Below are positions 38,401-50,541 of a stretch of 64,000 bases of DNA, in pieces. The notes below the pieces were generated by a model. That model did no database searches. It was given only the letters and a program-made list of their open reading frames with translations, and was not told the origin of the DNA. Numbering within the stretch: position 1 is the stretch's first letter; every line of letters begins with the position of its first letter. Position numbers and translations under genes: made by a program. The stretch comes from Isoetes taiwanensis (lineage: Eukaryota > Streptophyta > Lycopodiopsida > Isoetales > Isoetaceae), in assembly GCA_021234155.1 (NCBI GenBank), contig JAJEKV010000077.1, forward strand, positions 270,424 through 334,423. The letters run 5' to 3'.

Positions 38401-40228
38401 AATTGGAGAGTGAACTCCAAAGCTTTTTCCATGAGGAGTCTATTTTCTGAGGGGGTTGTCTCTGAATTTTCTGGGGTTAGTATGTTATGGACTGATCACA
38501 TCAGAAATATGTTCTGACAAGGAGCCTTATTGGTCATTGTATTTTGGAAGGACAGTTATTGACCATTCGCTTTTTTTGAGAAAGATGAGACAATTAATGT
38601 TACTTCATGCATGCAGAAGCCAACACATATACTCATGGACGTTCTGAATGGCCTGGGTACTGTTCCTTTTGTCTGTCATAATTTACACTGTTTCATATGG
38701 ATGTGCATGATTGAATTATAACATCAATAAAGGGCAACTGATTACAAATATAACCTTTTTTGCATGATATTTGTAGACATATGTCTTTGTTTTATTATCT
38801 CTTTAGCTGCATGTTTTCTATTAAAAGTTTATGGCAGATAGTTCATCCTCAAAAAAGCCACATATCTCTGGTGGAATTTGTTGTGGGACTAAAAAAGGCA
38901 TCCTTGTCCATTCCACTATTCCAAAGGTATACATTTTATATGAAAAATTAATTATCATTTATATCATAACACGTGCATCTTTTCATATCGCCAGATCCTT
39001 ACCTCAGTTAGTGTTGAAATGGCATGCCTGGTTTTCTCAGGAGAACATACAGATAATCCCAAAATAATCATTTTGTTTCAAGCATGGCATGTGAGTAAAA
39101 GCAGTTGTGTCAATCTAGTCGTCTTCTATTTTTTCTTCTCTCTTAATCAAATATTAGATTCCCCCTGTTTCTTTTTTTTTACCTGTTCTTCCATGTTCTT
39201 TCTATTTCAACCAAGCATCAGCAGGCAGAAAACTTAATTATTTACAGGCTCGTGCCTATATTTTCGACTCTAAACCTTTAGCTAATATTCCAGCAGGATC
39301 AAAAGTTGGCTATCAAGCTTCTGTAGCGGTGCAGTTGTGCCAATTGGCCCAATTTACACAGTTGTTTCATCAAGAGTGACAGAAGATCATGAGCTTCCGC
39401 GAATGGACTACCTGGCTTACCTGCACACGGTGAGAGAATTGAGGAAGAACTTGGGGGAGCTGCTATTTTGAGTGATCTCGAAAACCATGTGAGATGGCTG
39501 GTGTTGTCTTCTGCAAGCTGTATAAAAGAATTGCCTGCGTACCACTAGAAGCAGGCTATTTTGTGCATGCTCTCAAATCTGTCTGAAAAAAGTTTTTTTT
39601 TTTAAAATAATGCAGGCGAATGGTATGGCCACTGACTACATTGTTGTTCAAGTGTTACAAAGAAGAGGGAGAGCCAAGAAAAGAAAAATGATTGGAGTGA
39701 ACCAATTTTACGAGCTGAAAGGGTCAGTTCCTCCCTCTCCTTTTCTTAATTCTCCATCCTTTCCCTTTTTAGCCTTTTATTTTCTATTTTATTATATTGT
39801 TAGCTGATTTGTATCTATGTCTTTGAAGCTTTGATGATGAGTATCTGCTTTTTGCTGGAAGATTCATTAAAACTGGAGATTTGATCCAGTTCTATGTACC
39901 AGATGAAAAATTTGCAAAGATGAATATTCGAGATGAGCTTGATCAAGTGGAAAGGAATATGATAAAGGAAAAAGAGCTTATGATTGGGGGGCTACTTTTT
40001 AATTGTGTTGGACGGGGAGGGGAATTTTTCCATGACCAGCACACTGATAGTAAAGCTTTTGTGGAAAAGTTCCCTGGCAAGCCTTTGGCAGGGATGTTTG
40101 CATATGGTGAAGTGGGTCGTCATAATGATTTATTGACAAGTTTGCAGTACTATGCATCCAGCTTTTTATGTTCACAACCTCGAGAAAGTAGCTTTTTCGG
40201 CATGTTAACTGTATTTTTTAATTCTTAA
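35495..40228 (+). CDS. F-box protein with FIST domain (FBXO22-like)
   Basis: Multi-exon gene. Exon 1 (35495-35665) encodes the F-box: MADMLQHELLVRILELLPAK then ARAACVCRSWEAA, which would bind SKP1 in an SCF ubiquitin ligase. Confident FIST exons are 37479-37586, 37669-37761, 37829-37918, 37988-38071, 38617-38656, 38838-38926, 38995-39090, about 39297-39429, 39616-39722 and 39829-40228, nearly all with GT-AG borders and matching phases. Hallmarks include KKNLPHGIPVVGCLAPGIAG, HISGGICCGTKKGI, GAVVPIGPIYTVVSSRVTED and the FIST_C signature GGLLFNCVGRGGEFF then FPGKPLAGMFAYGEVG. FIST is a putative small-ligand sensory domain; animal FBXO22 and plant At5g63520 share this architecture. Uncertain points are one more exon probably at about 36.0-36.24 kb (frame not settled) and the 39090/39297 junction, where phases disagree by two bases. 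Upstream DNA is replaced by Helitron C from -47. Confidence 0.9.
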
Positions 40229-41100
40229 CGAGGAGATTTTGAATTAGTTATTTAGAGTCTTATTTTCTAAGGTATGGGGTATAAAGTATAGCGAATGGAA
40301 AAGAGATGAGTGAATATATCTCACACTTTATCTCACACTTCTGGATTGCAGCCAAGTACATTTGTTAATTTGCTTTTAATGACAAAGTTGCTAATTTAAT
40401 CAGATCAAGACATATATAATTGAGTTCTTGCGAATGTACTTACAACATCGAGGTCGATGAACCCGTACATTTGTACATGTTAGTAGGGCATAATTGTGCC
40501 CGCGCGTCTAATACCTTCTGAATATAAGATGTCAGTGCCCCTACTAAAGGCATGTTTATCACATATAGGGGTTGATTATATATATATACAAGAAATTTAA
40601 CACGTCCTATGGCGCATTATTCGAGTTTTAGCATGTTCTTACGGTGCAAGGCCCTGTGATCAACATTCTATGTACTATATTTAGCATTCATGAATATTCC
40701 CCTAGATTCTCTTAAAATTTTCTATTTTGATTGAGGTGCTTACCCATGAGCATTTAGAACCTTCCAAAATAATCTATTTTGGATCTGTGCAACATTTTTA
40801 AAACACTTTCTATTTTTTTTTCTCGAGGCTTTACCCTGAGCATCTAGAACTTTTTTTTTTCAAGATTTATATTGCAAGAAAAATTAATCGCCCTACCAGC
40901 ATTGTTCCAGTTTTAGCATGTCCTTATATTCCCTTTAATTCTCCTGGATTCCTTACATTCCAGAAATTTCTAGAACATTTTAGAACTTTCTGGAACATTT
41001 TGAAACTTTCAAAACATCCTAGAATATTATAGTCTATTTTTATCTTAATTAGAACATTACCCTTAAGTATATTTGAAACATAAATTATTTATAGAATTAA
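40229..41100. other. No recognised gene; AT-rich
   Basis: Downstream flank of the F-box gene. Words such as TCTAGAACTTT, GAACATTTTAGAACTTTCTGG and CATCTAGAAC recur between 40740 and 41000, giving a loose repetitive texture; similar words in opposite orientation (GAATCTAGGG) recur at 48.6-49.25 kb. Confidence 0.5.
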
Positions 41101-41172
41101 TGCTTGGTCTAGTGGTTAGAGTGGGGGGTTTGGGGGGTTGAGGACCAGGGTTTGAATCCCCCCAATAACATA
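41101..41172 (+). mobile_element. tRNA-like SINE head (or tRNA relic)
   Basis: TGGTCTAGTGGTTAGAG matches a pol III A-box/D-arm. GGGTTTGAATCCC about 40 bp later matches the B-box/T-arm with a good stem (AGGG/CCCC). Between them is a G-rich, slipped anticodon region. There is no full acceptor stem, so it is not a working tRNA. It is best read as the head of a tRNA-derived SINE whose body runs to the right. The body limit and target duplication were not identified. Confidence 0.55.
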
Positions 41173-41269
41173 AAAATTTTAAAAGCCTTTTAAGGAAATC
41201 CAGCATTCAACTAGCATTCAATATGAGCCTTAGGCTCTTAGACTTGATCAACAATCAAGATCTCACCAT

Positions 41270-41420
41270 ATAAAAGCAATATGAGCCGTAGGATCTATTA
41301 CATATAATTCCCAAAGCCACGTGGACCATAGGATGTGTCCCCAAGCCACGTGAGCCGTCGGATCTCGGACCGAACGGTGCGATCGATCAATCTGACCGTA
41401 GGGACCCTGCACACATATTA
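41270..41420 (+). repeat. GCCGTCGGATCTCG repeat, copy 1
   Basis: Contains two internal rounds (AATATGAGCCGTAGGATCT, then CACGTGAGCCGTCGGATCTC). 49680-49760 has the same words in the same order (GGGCCGTAGGATATGTCCC, ATGAGCCGTCGGATCTCGAA). Short GAGCCGT(T/C)GGATC blocks are common in plant transposon DNA; which element these belong to is not clear. Confidence 0.6.
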
Positions 41421-44400
41421 TATCCTTATATATATACAATTATATTGGGTGCCACAAATGATGTAGAGTCTCAAATGGTGTAGAGATTATGCCACAAATT
41501 TTTGGTAGAGATTGATCTCGGCCGTCCATCTCTGAGATGGACGGTCCAGACGGTGCCACCTCATATCACCCCAAGCAACCCCCTTTTGGTAGAGATTGAG
41601 GTGTCGCCCCGTGGGTCGCTGAATGTCTTGAGATCGACGGCCCGGATAATGTTACCACCCTTTATTTGGGGCTTTGGTCTAGGGGGCGATCAAGGGGAGA
41701 CAAAATCATAGCCATTGTCTTTTTGGAGAAACTACAAGGAAGGTGCAATTTTGGGGGCATTTAATCTAGGCCCTTCAAATTAGGGCATCTAATCTAGACC
41801 GTTATTTACAAGTCTGACCATTATTAATTTCATTAATGGCCCCTTATTTTGGGGTTTTTATTCTAGACCATTGGGCTCTTTAGATTCGATCTTAACCATT
41901 GGTTAATCGCCATCAAAATTTAATGCCCGACCCAATGCAACCCATCGCCTATGAAGTGTAATAAATGCCCTTGCATGAGGTGGCAGCCGTAACATTAGAA
42001 AGGGTAACATTTTTCCAACGCCATTTCCGAGCTCAAGGTCATCAAACGAGCACAAGCACCGGGGCATGGCAACGAAGTGCTTCCATTTTCAAACCTCGCA
42101 AATTAGAATATATTTTCAACCGAAATTCTAGCTTTTCCCATTTGGGTGTTTGTCCCCGATCCCAAATTCTAGCTTAAATTATTACGTCTTGATTTCAAAC
42201 TTCCTCGTTTCTTGCCATGCGGCCATCTACTTTTCGTTAGAAAGTTCAATTTTCTTCTTTCTTCCTTAAAGTCTTACTTCACGGATTGTATGATGGAGCC
42301 AGGCTATGTTCTGTTCTAAAACGTAAAGCGCAGTTAAGCATTTGTTGATTTTTGTTTGTCTTCATTTTCTATCGTTAGCTCGTGTTCTAAGGCGACCTTC
42401 GCCACCGGGTTCAATTCTGGTCATTTTCTTTTGATCATTCACGATTTTGGCATGTCGGTGGTCCTTAGTCAAACAGGGGAGCTTTCGAGTAAGATATCGC
42501 CTCTACGTATCCGCTTTTCATTCTTTGACCGGGATGCATGGACTAGGGGATTGAAGCGACCCCTGCTTGGGAAATAGGTTGGCATCTTCTAATCGATCCG
42601 CACCATGGTTAAATGTTCAATTAAAAGCCTTTCTTGAACTTCGGATAACGACTCAAAATTGCTTCTCCCAGTTGATAGGAAATTAAAAGCTAGGATTGTC
42701 CGGGACCATCAAGATATGAATGCAGGGTCTAGTTTGTTGAACTATGTAACTCTGGCAAAACGAAAGAAGGAAACAAATTGACATATTCATATGGTGGAAA
42801 GTGTTGGTAGTCATTTGGGTTGTGAATTGTTTCATTCATGGTTCATGTTCTATCGTGATTTGAGGCTGATGAGAACTACCTTTTTCTTCATCTAGGCAAC
42901 AGAGAGGGCAGTCTACCGTAACCTTATATTAAGGGCTTATTAAATATACAACTATTGGGCGTGGCACAAAATCGTAAATGAGCTTGAGCAATTTGTTGAA
43001 GATTGAACGAGCAGGATGCTTGAAAAGATGGCCATCTTTTCTTAATTATTCCCCTCTCTATTCCCCTTTTAGAGCTATGGCGGAGGTGCTTGAGCCATAT
43101 GGCCCCCGAGGTTATCTGCTTTGTTTAGGTTCTCTAGAATTGAATATTTCATGAACATAAGATACATTTATCATGCTGACATGCTATTTTACGCCACTAA
43201 ATTTGTTCGGAAGAGTTATGCCAGGGTCTTAGCCACCAAATATTCAATACAAGTAATCCATTTGAATCAGAGCTTTAATCTATGAAATCGTAATACTTAC
43301 ATGTTATTGGTCCTCTATCGCTTGATGTCTGAGTAAGAATCATGGCGTGCTCTTCCGATTCACTCCACCATAATTCAAGCAGTTCGCTCTTGTGCTCTTT
43401 CAAGTTCTAAACTTTACCATGTTTACTAAGTTTTTGGTAAGTAACCCATGGTTTGCTCCCAATTCTTTATTAGCAACAAACAACGACTTGTGTTTGAGAT
43501 TTTGGCGATTAAGATGCCTTAGTTTTGTTTTTCCATTAGTTCAGTTTATATGATTTGTTCCTCACAATGTGGGTCCTATTCCATGTTGTCTTTCCATGTC
43601 CTAGCTTCATCTAGTGTTCACTTGTGGCCTTGAATTCCTAACGGGAAGCCATGTTCTACATAAACATTCTTTGCCATGCCAGTTAGTATTGGTATCACAT
43701 TGTTTAATTCATGTTATATATTTTTCTTTAATGTTGTTAAGATTTGGTTATATTCTATGCATGATTTCATGAAATTTCAAATGTATACAAAGTTTCTCCC
43801 CCATTTCAAATCTATAAGGTTGTCCAGATCCAATGTTGAGTGCATGTATATTATGAGAATTTAGAATTTGGCTACAATATGGTTATGCATTCCAAGAGCT
43901 TACGATTCCGAGCATTTACATATTTTGATCCCTTCTTCTATGCAAGTTAGCATCAACTATTTAAAATTGCGAATAAGATTCAGATGGGACATGTCTTGCA
44001 ATCGCAGCCTCTATCTCTTGAGCATATGAGTTTTATCTTGCATTAAGCTTCCATGGTTCTATGTATAAGCTCCTTACCATGTTATTCTCATTTTGGTAGG
44101 GTATTTATGACAACGGCGGCATTAGACATCTCGATTGCAAAGATAATGAAAAGTCCCTCTGTCCTTTAGCCCATTCTTACGTTACTCGCAGCAGTTAAGA
44201 TAGCGAGGGCATTTTGTGCTTGGGTCAGAAAGATTTGTTCTTGAGCAAGACTCGTCATGCTTATAAAAACCAACCTATAAAGCCAACCCGGGCTGTACCT
44301 TTAGTTCATTAGGCAGTTTGTTTCTTATGGGATGAGGGGTTAACTTGGAGCCTTCACCATTGGGACAATCCGACAACACTATTCAAAGATATGGTTATCT

Positions 44401-46270
44401 TCTCGAGCCTGTTTTGCCATTAACTCAATGATATGCGGTGCCATTGAAGACCATATTTGCTTATAAAACCTCTTATAAAACCCAGCCCCGGTTTTTCCAT
44501 ATCAGGACCCTGTCCGGGAACATTTGAACTCGGTGATTTGCACACAATTAATAGAAAAGGTGAGATGGCACCACATTTATGGACATTTATTATTTTGCTT
44601 TGGGTATTTGGATGGCGTGGCCTTGGTTCGAGAAAGCTCGACTCCCATTTCGATGGTCCAGTCGTCCGTTTAAGCCGCATTGTGAAGCCGGACTTTAGTT
44701 TGCCATGAATTCATATGCTTTCATGCTGAATCGAAGCTAGCATCTTAAGAATCCCTTTGTAAAGCCAAAATCCCCTTTGTGCCTTTGGATCGAGTCGCTA
44801 CAAAAAATAAAAGAATTATAGGACGTTTTGGTTGCATTCATGGTTTAGGACCCATGAATGCCTAATTTCTAAGAATGGATTCGGTATTCTTGCTTTGAGG
44901 TCGATGCCCAAGATACAAAGATATTTCCAATGAGCATTCTCGCATCGTCAACTTCTATTGTGTTCATCCCTCCCAATCGCGATGATGGCACAATCCTTTC
45001 TCATCGGTATGACTGAAACAAGAAAGCGCTTTCTTGAAGGGCGCGGGATCGCCTGCGGTAAATCTGAGCCTAGGCAGTTTTGTAAAATATGGATATCCTT
45101 CTTAATCCACATGTTTTTGGTCAGTTTGGATGCCCATGGCCTTTTCAATACTTGTGTTTACATGTTTGCTCTTCGATCGACGCCATGCCATCTAACATTT
45201 GCGGTTGCCTTACATGAAATGCACCCAGCTTTTGTTAGCATTTTCCTAGGGATGTCGGCGAAAAGCCAAGTAGCAACTTAACAGGATGAAAAGGAATATT
45301 TTCCTCGGTAAAACTTACACTCTTTAATATAAGATTGTTTGTGATTTACAACCTCTGAGAATGTGTTTAAATTTAGATTGTTTCGGATTTACAGCTTGCT
45401 TCTGAGAATGTGTTCAGGTTTAGAATTGCCTGGAGAAATAAGATCTGAAAATGAGACATGTATTGTTCAAAACTCAGGTTGGTATAATCCATACGATTTA
45501 TGTTCTTCTATGGGAAATGAATCTCTCGTTGAATTGGGCCGTTTTTCTCTATTTTCGACTCAAAGCACGCCAAGGGCTATGGCGTCTGTGTAAGGTCATG
45601 AGGCCACAGTGGTCGCTTCATGATTGAAGCCTGCATTAACAGATGGTAACCTGAGAAGATTTTTAGGGCCAAGTTTGCTTCCGGATTCGTGACCATTTAC
45701 AGAAAGTCCTTGGCCATGTGATTTTTAATTTGACGGGGAATGCCTATATGGCGGATTTTTCCATGAGCCCATGAGGTTTGCTGGATGGTTACTGATCCAG
45801 TAGCCGCATTTGCACAGTTAAGAAATGGGATGGAGCTTTGTGGATTTTTGCACAGTCACTCTATGGCGGATTTCTGTGGAGCCAAATCTGGCTGTGCAAC
45901 TCGTGTCCAGCTACTCTTGATATAGATTAGCTGTCCAAGATTATGGACACTGGTTTTCAGTCTCGGGTAGCAGCTGCACAAAGGCTATTTCATGCACTAG
46001 GATAAGGTCTGCTCCAAGAACGGTTCCTTGCTGCGACATGATCCGTGCTAAAGCATAATATGATTTATCAGAAACTCTGATTCAGGTCTGTGTTGATATG
46101 TTTTTGTTAGCTTTTTTGCTTTCTACAAATTTCGTTGCCTAATTTGTGATTTATGTGCATTGCGGATGCCAAGGAAATGGGTGACTGGAAACACATGTAA
46201 CAAGCCTGATAGACATAGCAACTTATTTAAGCCAAAGGCCAGCTTCAGGTTTTTGTTTTGACGGTCTAAA
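41421..46270. other. Long unrecognised stretch
   Basis: No domain recognised in 4.8 kb. Noted items: a near-perfect palindrome GTCCATCTC-T-GAGATGGAC near 41525; GTTAGTAGAGATTG-type words repeated at about 41500 and 41588 (GGTAGAGATTGA); short local duplications at 45325-45415 (GATTGTTT, TCTGAGAATGTGTT) and 44277-44290/44466-44482 (AAAACCxACC). Open frames (for example 41965-42177, 42356-42577, 44958-45281) are family-less. Probably an old, decayed LTR or other transposon. Confidence 0.4.
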
Positions 46271-46272
46271 TC

Positions 46273-47118
46273 TTGCTTGGAAATCCATCTGCAAATGGTT
46301 ATCTAGATCTTATTCAGTGTATAGGAGCAAAAATCTTGGACGAACACGGGAGGCATATTAAGAAGGACAAAGAAGGAAATTACGGCAGAGCCTGTTCGTG
46401 CAAAACTAACATTTTCAATTACAGTGGGCTCTTAACACGAGCGATTATCTTCATCTTAGCAAACTGGATTTTCTGTTGCGGGTAGACTGTATATGCTCTT
46501 TCTCAACAGTAATTATTATCATTGCTTATTGAAATAAAATTGTTATTGCAGGCATTTTGCAGTGCTTTGGAGATGTTAAAGAATAATGGGCATTTTGGAG
46601 TGCCTTTGGATCTTATGTCTAAGGTTTGTTTCTAGTCATGTTGCCCAATTTATTTACTTATTGTTTGTTGTGCAATGTGCAAGAAGTATGAGGAGATGGA
46701 CTGATTAATTAGAACTGAGCCGCATTTTCTAAAGGAGATGACTTTCATTTTCTAAAGGAGATGACTTTCTAAAGGAGCATGCTCATAAATTTATACTCAA
46801 CTACGTGAAGGTGTTAATTCCGACCGAACATCTGTGGATGAACTTATCACGAGAAGCTTGAATCCCAGCAAATAACAAAAATTACTTGCGTTTCTTTGGT
46901 TTTGTGATGTTACCTTGTGGTTGCTTTTTTTTTTCCAATTGTTTGCCTCTACTTTAGAAAAATGTGGCAAACAACGATTCCTCGACAACATTAAATCAGG
47001 CCTGGGCAGCCCAAAATACTATGATCGACCTCTTCTTAGAGAGTTACCATATTTACTATGGAACAAGACTCTGTTGAAGCATCTGGTCATGTTAGGTAAA
47101 TTGGAAACAACTCCGGAG
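46273..47118 (+). other. Cluster of exon-like islands, unrecognised
   Basis: Three stretches look like coding sequence. 46273-46440 reads YLDLIQCIGAKILDEHGRHI then KKDKEGNYGRACSCK. 46552-46624 (after an ATTGCAG acceptor, before an AAG|GTTTG donor) reads AFCSALEMLKNNGHFGVPLD LMSK. 46956-47118 (after TTTACTTTAG, before GGAG|GTAATG) reads CGKQRFLDNIKSGLGSPKYY then LLRELPYLLWNKTLL in one frame, and a second frame is also open. Splice-like borders suggest a real gene or gene relic on the plus strand. I recognise no family, and phases between the pieces are not resolved. Confidence 0.35.
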
Positions 47119-50100
47119 GTAATGGTTTAAGATTTTTTGCAAGAATCTAATGCTTTGCCTAGATTTCATCCCTGAGGCATGATTGCCCGTTTAATACAGT
47201 GTTTATCCATAGTATTTTTTGAGTTCTTGGCATGCTCACAGATTGTGTACCAATCCTTTGTAGTTTGAATGGCTGAATATGTGATGTTGGGGCTGATTGC
47301 TCCTGTTTTTCCATTTCATTGCAGTGTTAACTTTGCACTAATTTATTTTTTAATCTAATGATAGCTTTTCGTTTGTTGGTGCAACAAGCTCCATCCCAGT
47401 GCTATGCCGGAATCCCTGCCTTAAGTCAAGACAGTTATGGCAGGCATTTATTTTGACCGTCTTCCAAACAAATATTGTCCCAAGTGATGACACGTGTGGA
47501 GGGGCATTTATTTTGAAGGCATTCCAAACAGAAATGCGGCATAAAAATCAATGGGTTTCAAACCTATCAGTTTTATGTTGTTTTTCATGTTTCTGGACCT
47601 TCTACATCGATCTGGGATTTGTAATTTCGTTTTGGAGCTTGCATCTTTATCTCTCATTTGTTTTCTTCCTAGGCTACTTTGTTTTTTATCAAATTGTTGT
47701 TCCAGATCGGATTTGTAGCTTACTTTTATGTTTTTATGCTATTTTGTTCAAATTCGAAGCTTTCTTGCTTTTTGTGGGATTTTAAAAGAATAGATAAAAG
47801 TGGGCCTCTGGTGGAAAATATGTTCGTATAGCCTTTTAAGTATCAATTTTGCAGTATTTTTCGGCACAAATTGTGCATGCCATTTGCTTAAGATGTCTTG
47901 GATATATCTAAATTTGAGGAGGGCAACGCTCAACCTGATAATTGTCATTTGAACGCCAACATTTGAAGATGTCTGAGACTCTAATCTTTATATGCTAAGA
48001 AACTGCAATTTTTATTAGAAGTTTATTTCATTATATTGTAGCAACTTGGATGTTAAATATAGAGATTCTTGTGTTACATGCAGAGATTCTGCTGAATTGT
48101 TGCCCTTGCAAACTTGCAAGTTATTAGACATGTCATGTCTTTTAACTTGCAGTTGCTTAATCTTCTGTTCAAACTTGTTGTGCTCATGATAAATTTTTTA
48201 GCTTGGTTCGGGAATCAAGTATTCCAGAATTTGTTGTTGGCGGCCACTTTTTAATCGATATATCGAACAACTTCTAATGTAATTAAAGAAGTTGAACCTA
48301 CTTGCAAGAAAAGGGTGTTGTCAATATTGGTTTGATTCTTTCAACATCGTCTTTTGAATTGCTTAGAACAATTTGGCAACAAGAAGATATATTTTTGAGT
48401 GTTGGATGAAACAAATAGTTTAAGTTGAGGTCGACATTTCACGTCCATTGGAGATTGGCTACTTTTGATCAGTTTACATTGCATCTCAAGCTATGTCCTG
48501 AAGATTGAACTCAAAGCAACCCTTATTGGTGTTATTGGTATGTTCAAGCTTCCTATTAAGATCATTACTCAGCGATTTGGAGCAAGAAATCGCCACTATA
48601 TTGCAGGAAGTCATTCAAAGGAATTCTTCTAGCAGAATCCTAGGAATTAATGGAAATTTGTTGGAATTTAAAGGGAAATCTAGGTGTATCTTCATATAAT
48701 GTCTTCGAATCTTCGTTGAAGCTTAGTAAGTTTGTGGGAATTTTAAGGAAATGTCGGGTAATTTAAGAGAATATTCATAGATTCGTATGGAATGTAGGGA
48801 TTGATTCTTATAGAATTTAGGGAATATCCATAGGATCGTATGATAAATCGAGAGATTACTTTAAAGTGATCTAGGGATTAGCTTAAATGAATTTTAGAGG
48901 GAGCTTTTTCATGGAATCTTACAAAATCTAGGGAAACCTGAAGGGCACCTTAATGAAGGGCCAATCATGGATAGACATCATATAGCTTTTATTCTTTATG
49001 ATAGCACACTAAGTACATAATTGTAGACATGTCCATATTGTGTGCACTCAAAACTATAGTAGAACAACTATCCTCTAAAAGTAATCAATTGGTCATGTAT
49101 ATCTTTACAAACATAGCAAATATCTGGGGGGAGGGTCGATGGAGAATCCATTGGAATATGCATGGATATTAGGGAACCTGATGGAATCTTTATGAAATCT
49201 TAGAGAATCTAGGGGAATTCGAAGGGGACCTTGGAGAATCTACTAACTTAACCTTGACTTACTATAGAAGAACATGCACCACATAAAATACAAAATGCCA
49301 TTCCGAATTATACCTAATAAAAATAAATATAAAAGGTTAAAATAAAATGCTCTCAACTTCATATCTATTAGATTTTTCGTGATCCCCGTATTTAGATTTA
49401 GATTTAATCTTAATCACTAGGGATGACTTTGACTTGGACGTCTTCAGCTTTAGCTCGACTCCCCAGCTTAGTTTAAATTTGGCTTGATGTTTTAATTGAC
49501 CTTACCCACTAGGAAGACATTGGCTTCCAGTGCAACTTTGAATTTCAAAGTTCTAGTTCTTTAGGTCTATGGTAGGCAATCATTTACAAAAGATCCTTAT
49601 GTTAAAATCGTTCTTGATACAACATTCATAGTGAAACCGTTCATAGTACAAAGACTTGTATATATATATATATATGTAAACTCCCAGGCCATTTGGGCCG
49701 TAGGATATGTCCCAAACCCACATGAGCCGTCGGATCTCGAACGGACGGTCGGATAAGCGCGAAACATAAGAACATATATAGATCAGATATATCGTGACCG
49801 AATAGGTGCAAATGTGGGGCAATACTGAAGAGTGTGACATTGTTCCCACTTGAAAGCATTGGTAGACCCTGTTTTCTCGCTTCAATCCGTCCCGTCTTAT
49901 ACCTCAAGCGGTTATGCGCTTATGCGAATGGTTGCTATTGCTCATGACCACTACTTTGTATATGGATTGTTCTTCGCTGTTGGGAAAGTACCTCCATTTT
50001 CTTCGGTTTTACTTAGATTTTGTACATGCTTTCTCCTTTTCCTAAAAGTAGTATCACTGCTATTGTTTGATTCTAACTTCCAGTTGCTTAACCCATTCCC

Positions 50101-50290
50101 ACAAATGTTTATATTTCTCCTTCACTTCAAGTACCACCAGGTTCACAAAAAAGATAACAAAGGCCACCTTTTGTTTTCTAAATGCTTCTAATTCTTGCAT
50201 CTTATAGCAAGCATCTCTCTTTTAAATTTGTTTGAAAATAGGAAGTTGTTAAACCTCTCAAATTTAAAAGCGAGGGATATGTTTGCGAAT
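47119..50290. other. No recognised gene
   Basis: Includes a T-rich 128-codon plus frame (47399-47785) whose second half is hydrophobic low-complexity, not called. 48.6-49.25 kb is repetitive in GAATCTAGGGAA-like words. 49.68-49.76 kb is copy 2 of the GCCGTCGGATCTCG repeat, preceded by a short TA microsatellite at 49660-49675. Confidence 0.4.
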
Positions 50291-50541
50291 ACATGCCTTC
50301 TCATTGATATACGCAAATATGACATTTGTGCATGACTTAGGCATTGAGGACATGGTTGGCACAGTGGAGAAGTATGTGAATCGAGTACCCATATTGGAAG
50401 AGAACTCTTGAAGCATACCATTTTTTGATTACAAATGGTCCAAGGGCCACCAACAAAAATTCAATCAGGATTTTCCACTCTACATGCTTGCAGACCTCCA
50501 AGTTGCGCCTCTGGTCGGCCCGCATTTCCCATGGAAAAGTA
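50291..50541 (+). other. Coding-like stretch with one in-frame TGA
   Basis: One plus frame reads YANMTFVHDLGIEDMVGTVE, KYVNRVPILEENS, a TGA, then SIPFFDYKWSKGHQQKFNQD and FPLYMLADLQVAPLVGPHFP WK, ending before a possible GTAAG donor. Composition looks like real protein, and apart from the TGA it stays open for about 80 codons. Minus-strand frames here are also open, so selection is not proven. No family recognised; it could be a pseudogene exon or transposon ORF. Confidence 0.3.

Noticed and set aside
38456..38647. 63-codon frame between F-box exons
   Set aside because: It lies in an intron; the real exon at 38617-38656 uses a different frame that joins in phase to the next exon.
42395..42420. 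B-box-like GGGTTCAATTCTGG
   Set aside because: Only a partial match and no upstream A-box; treated as chance.
47399..47785. 128-codon plus-strand frame with membrane-like second half
   Set aside because: The hydrophobic part is T-rich low complexity, which gives F/L/V runs by composition alone.
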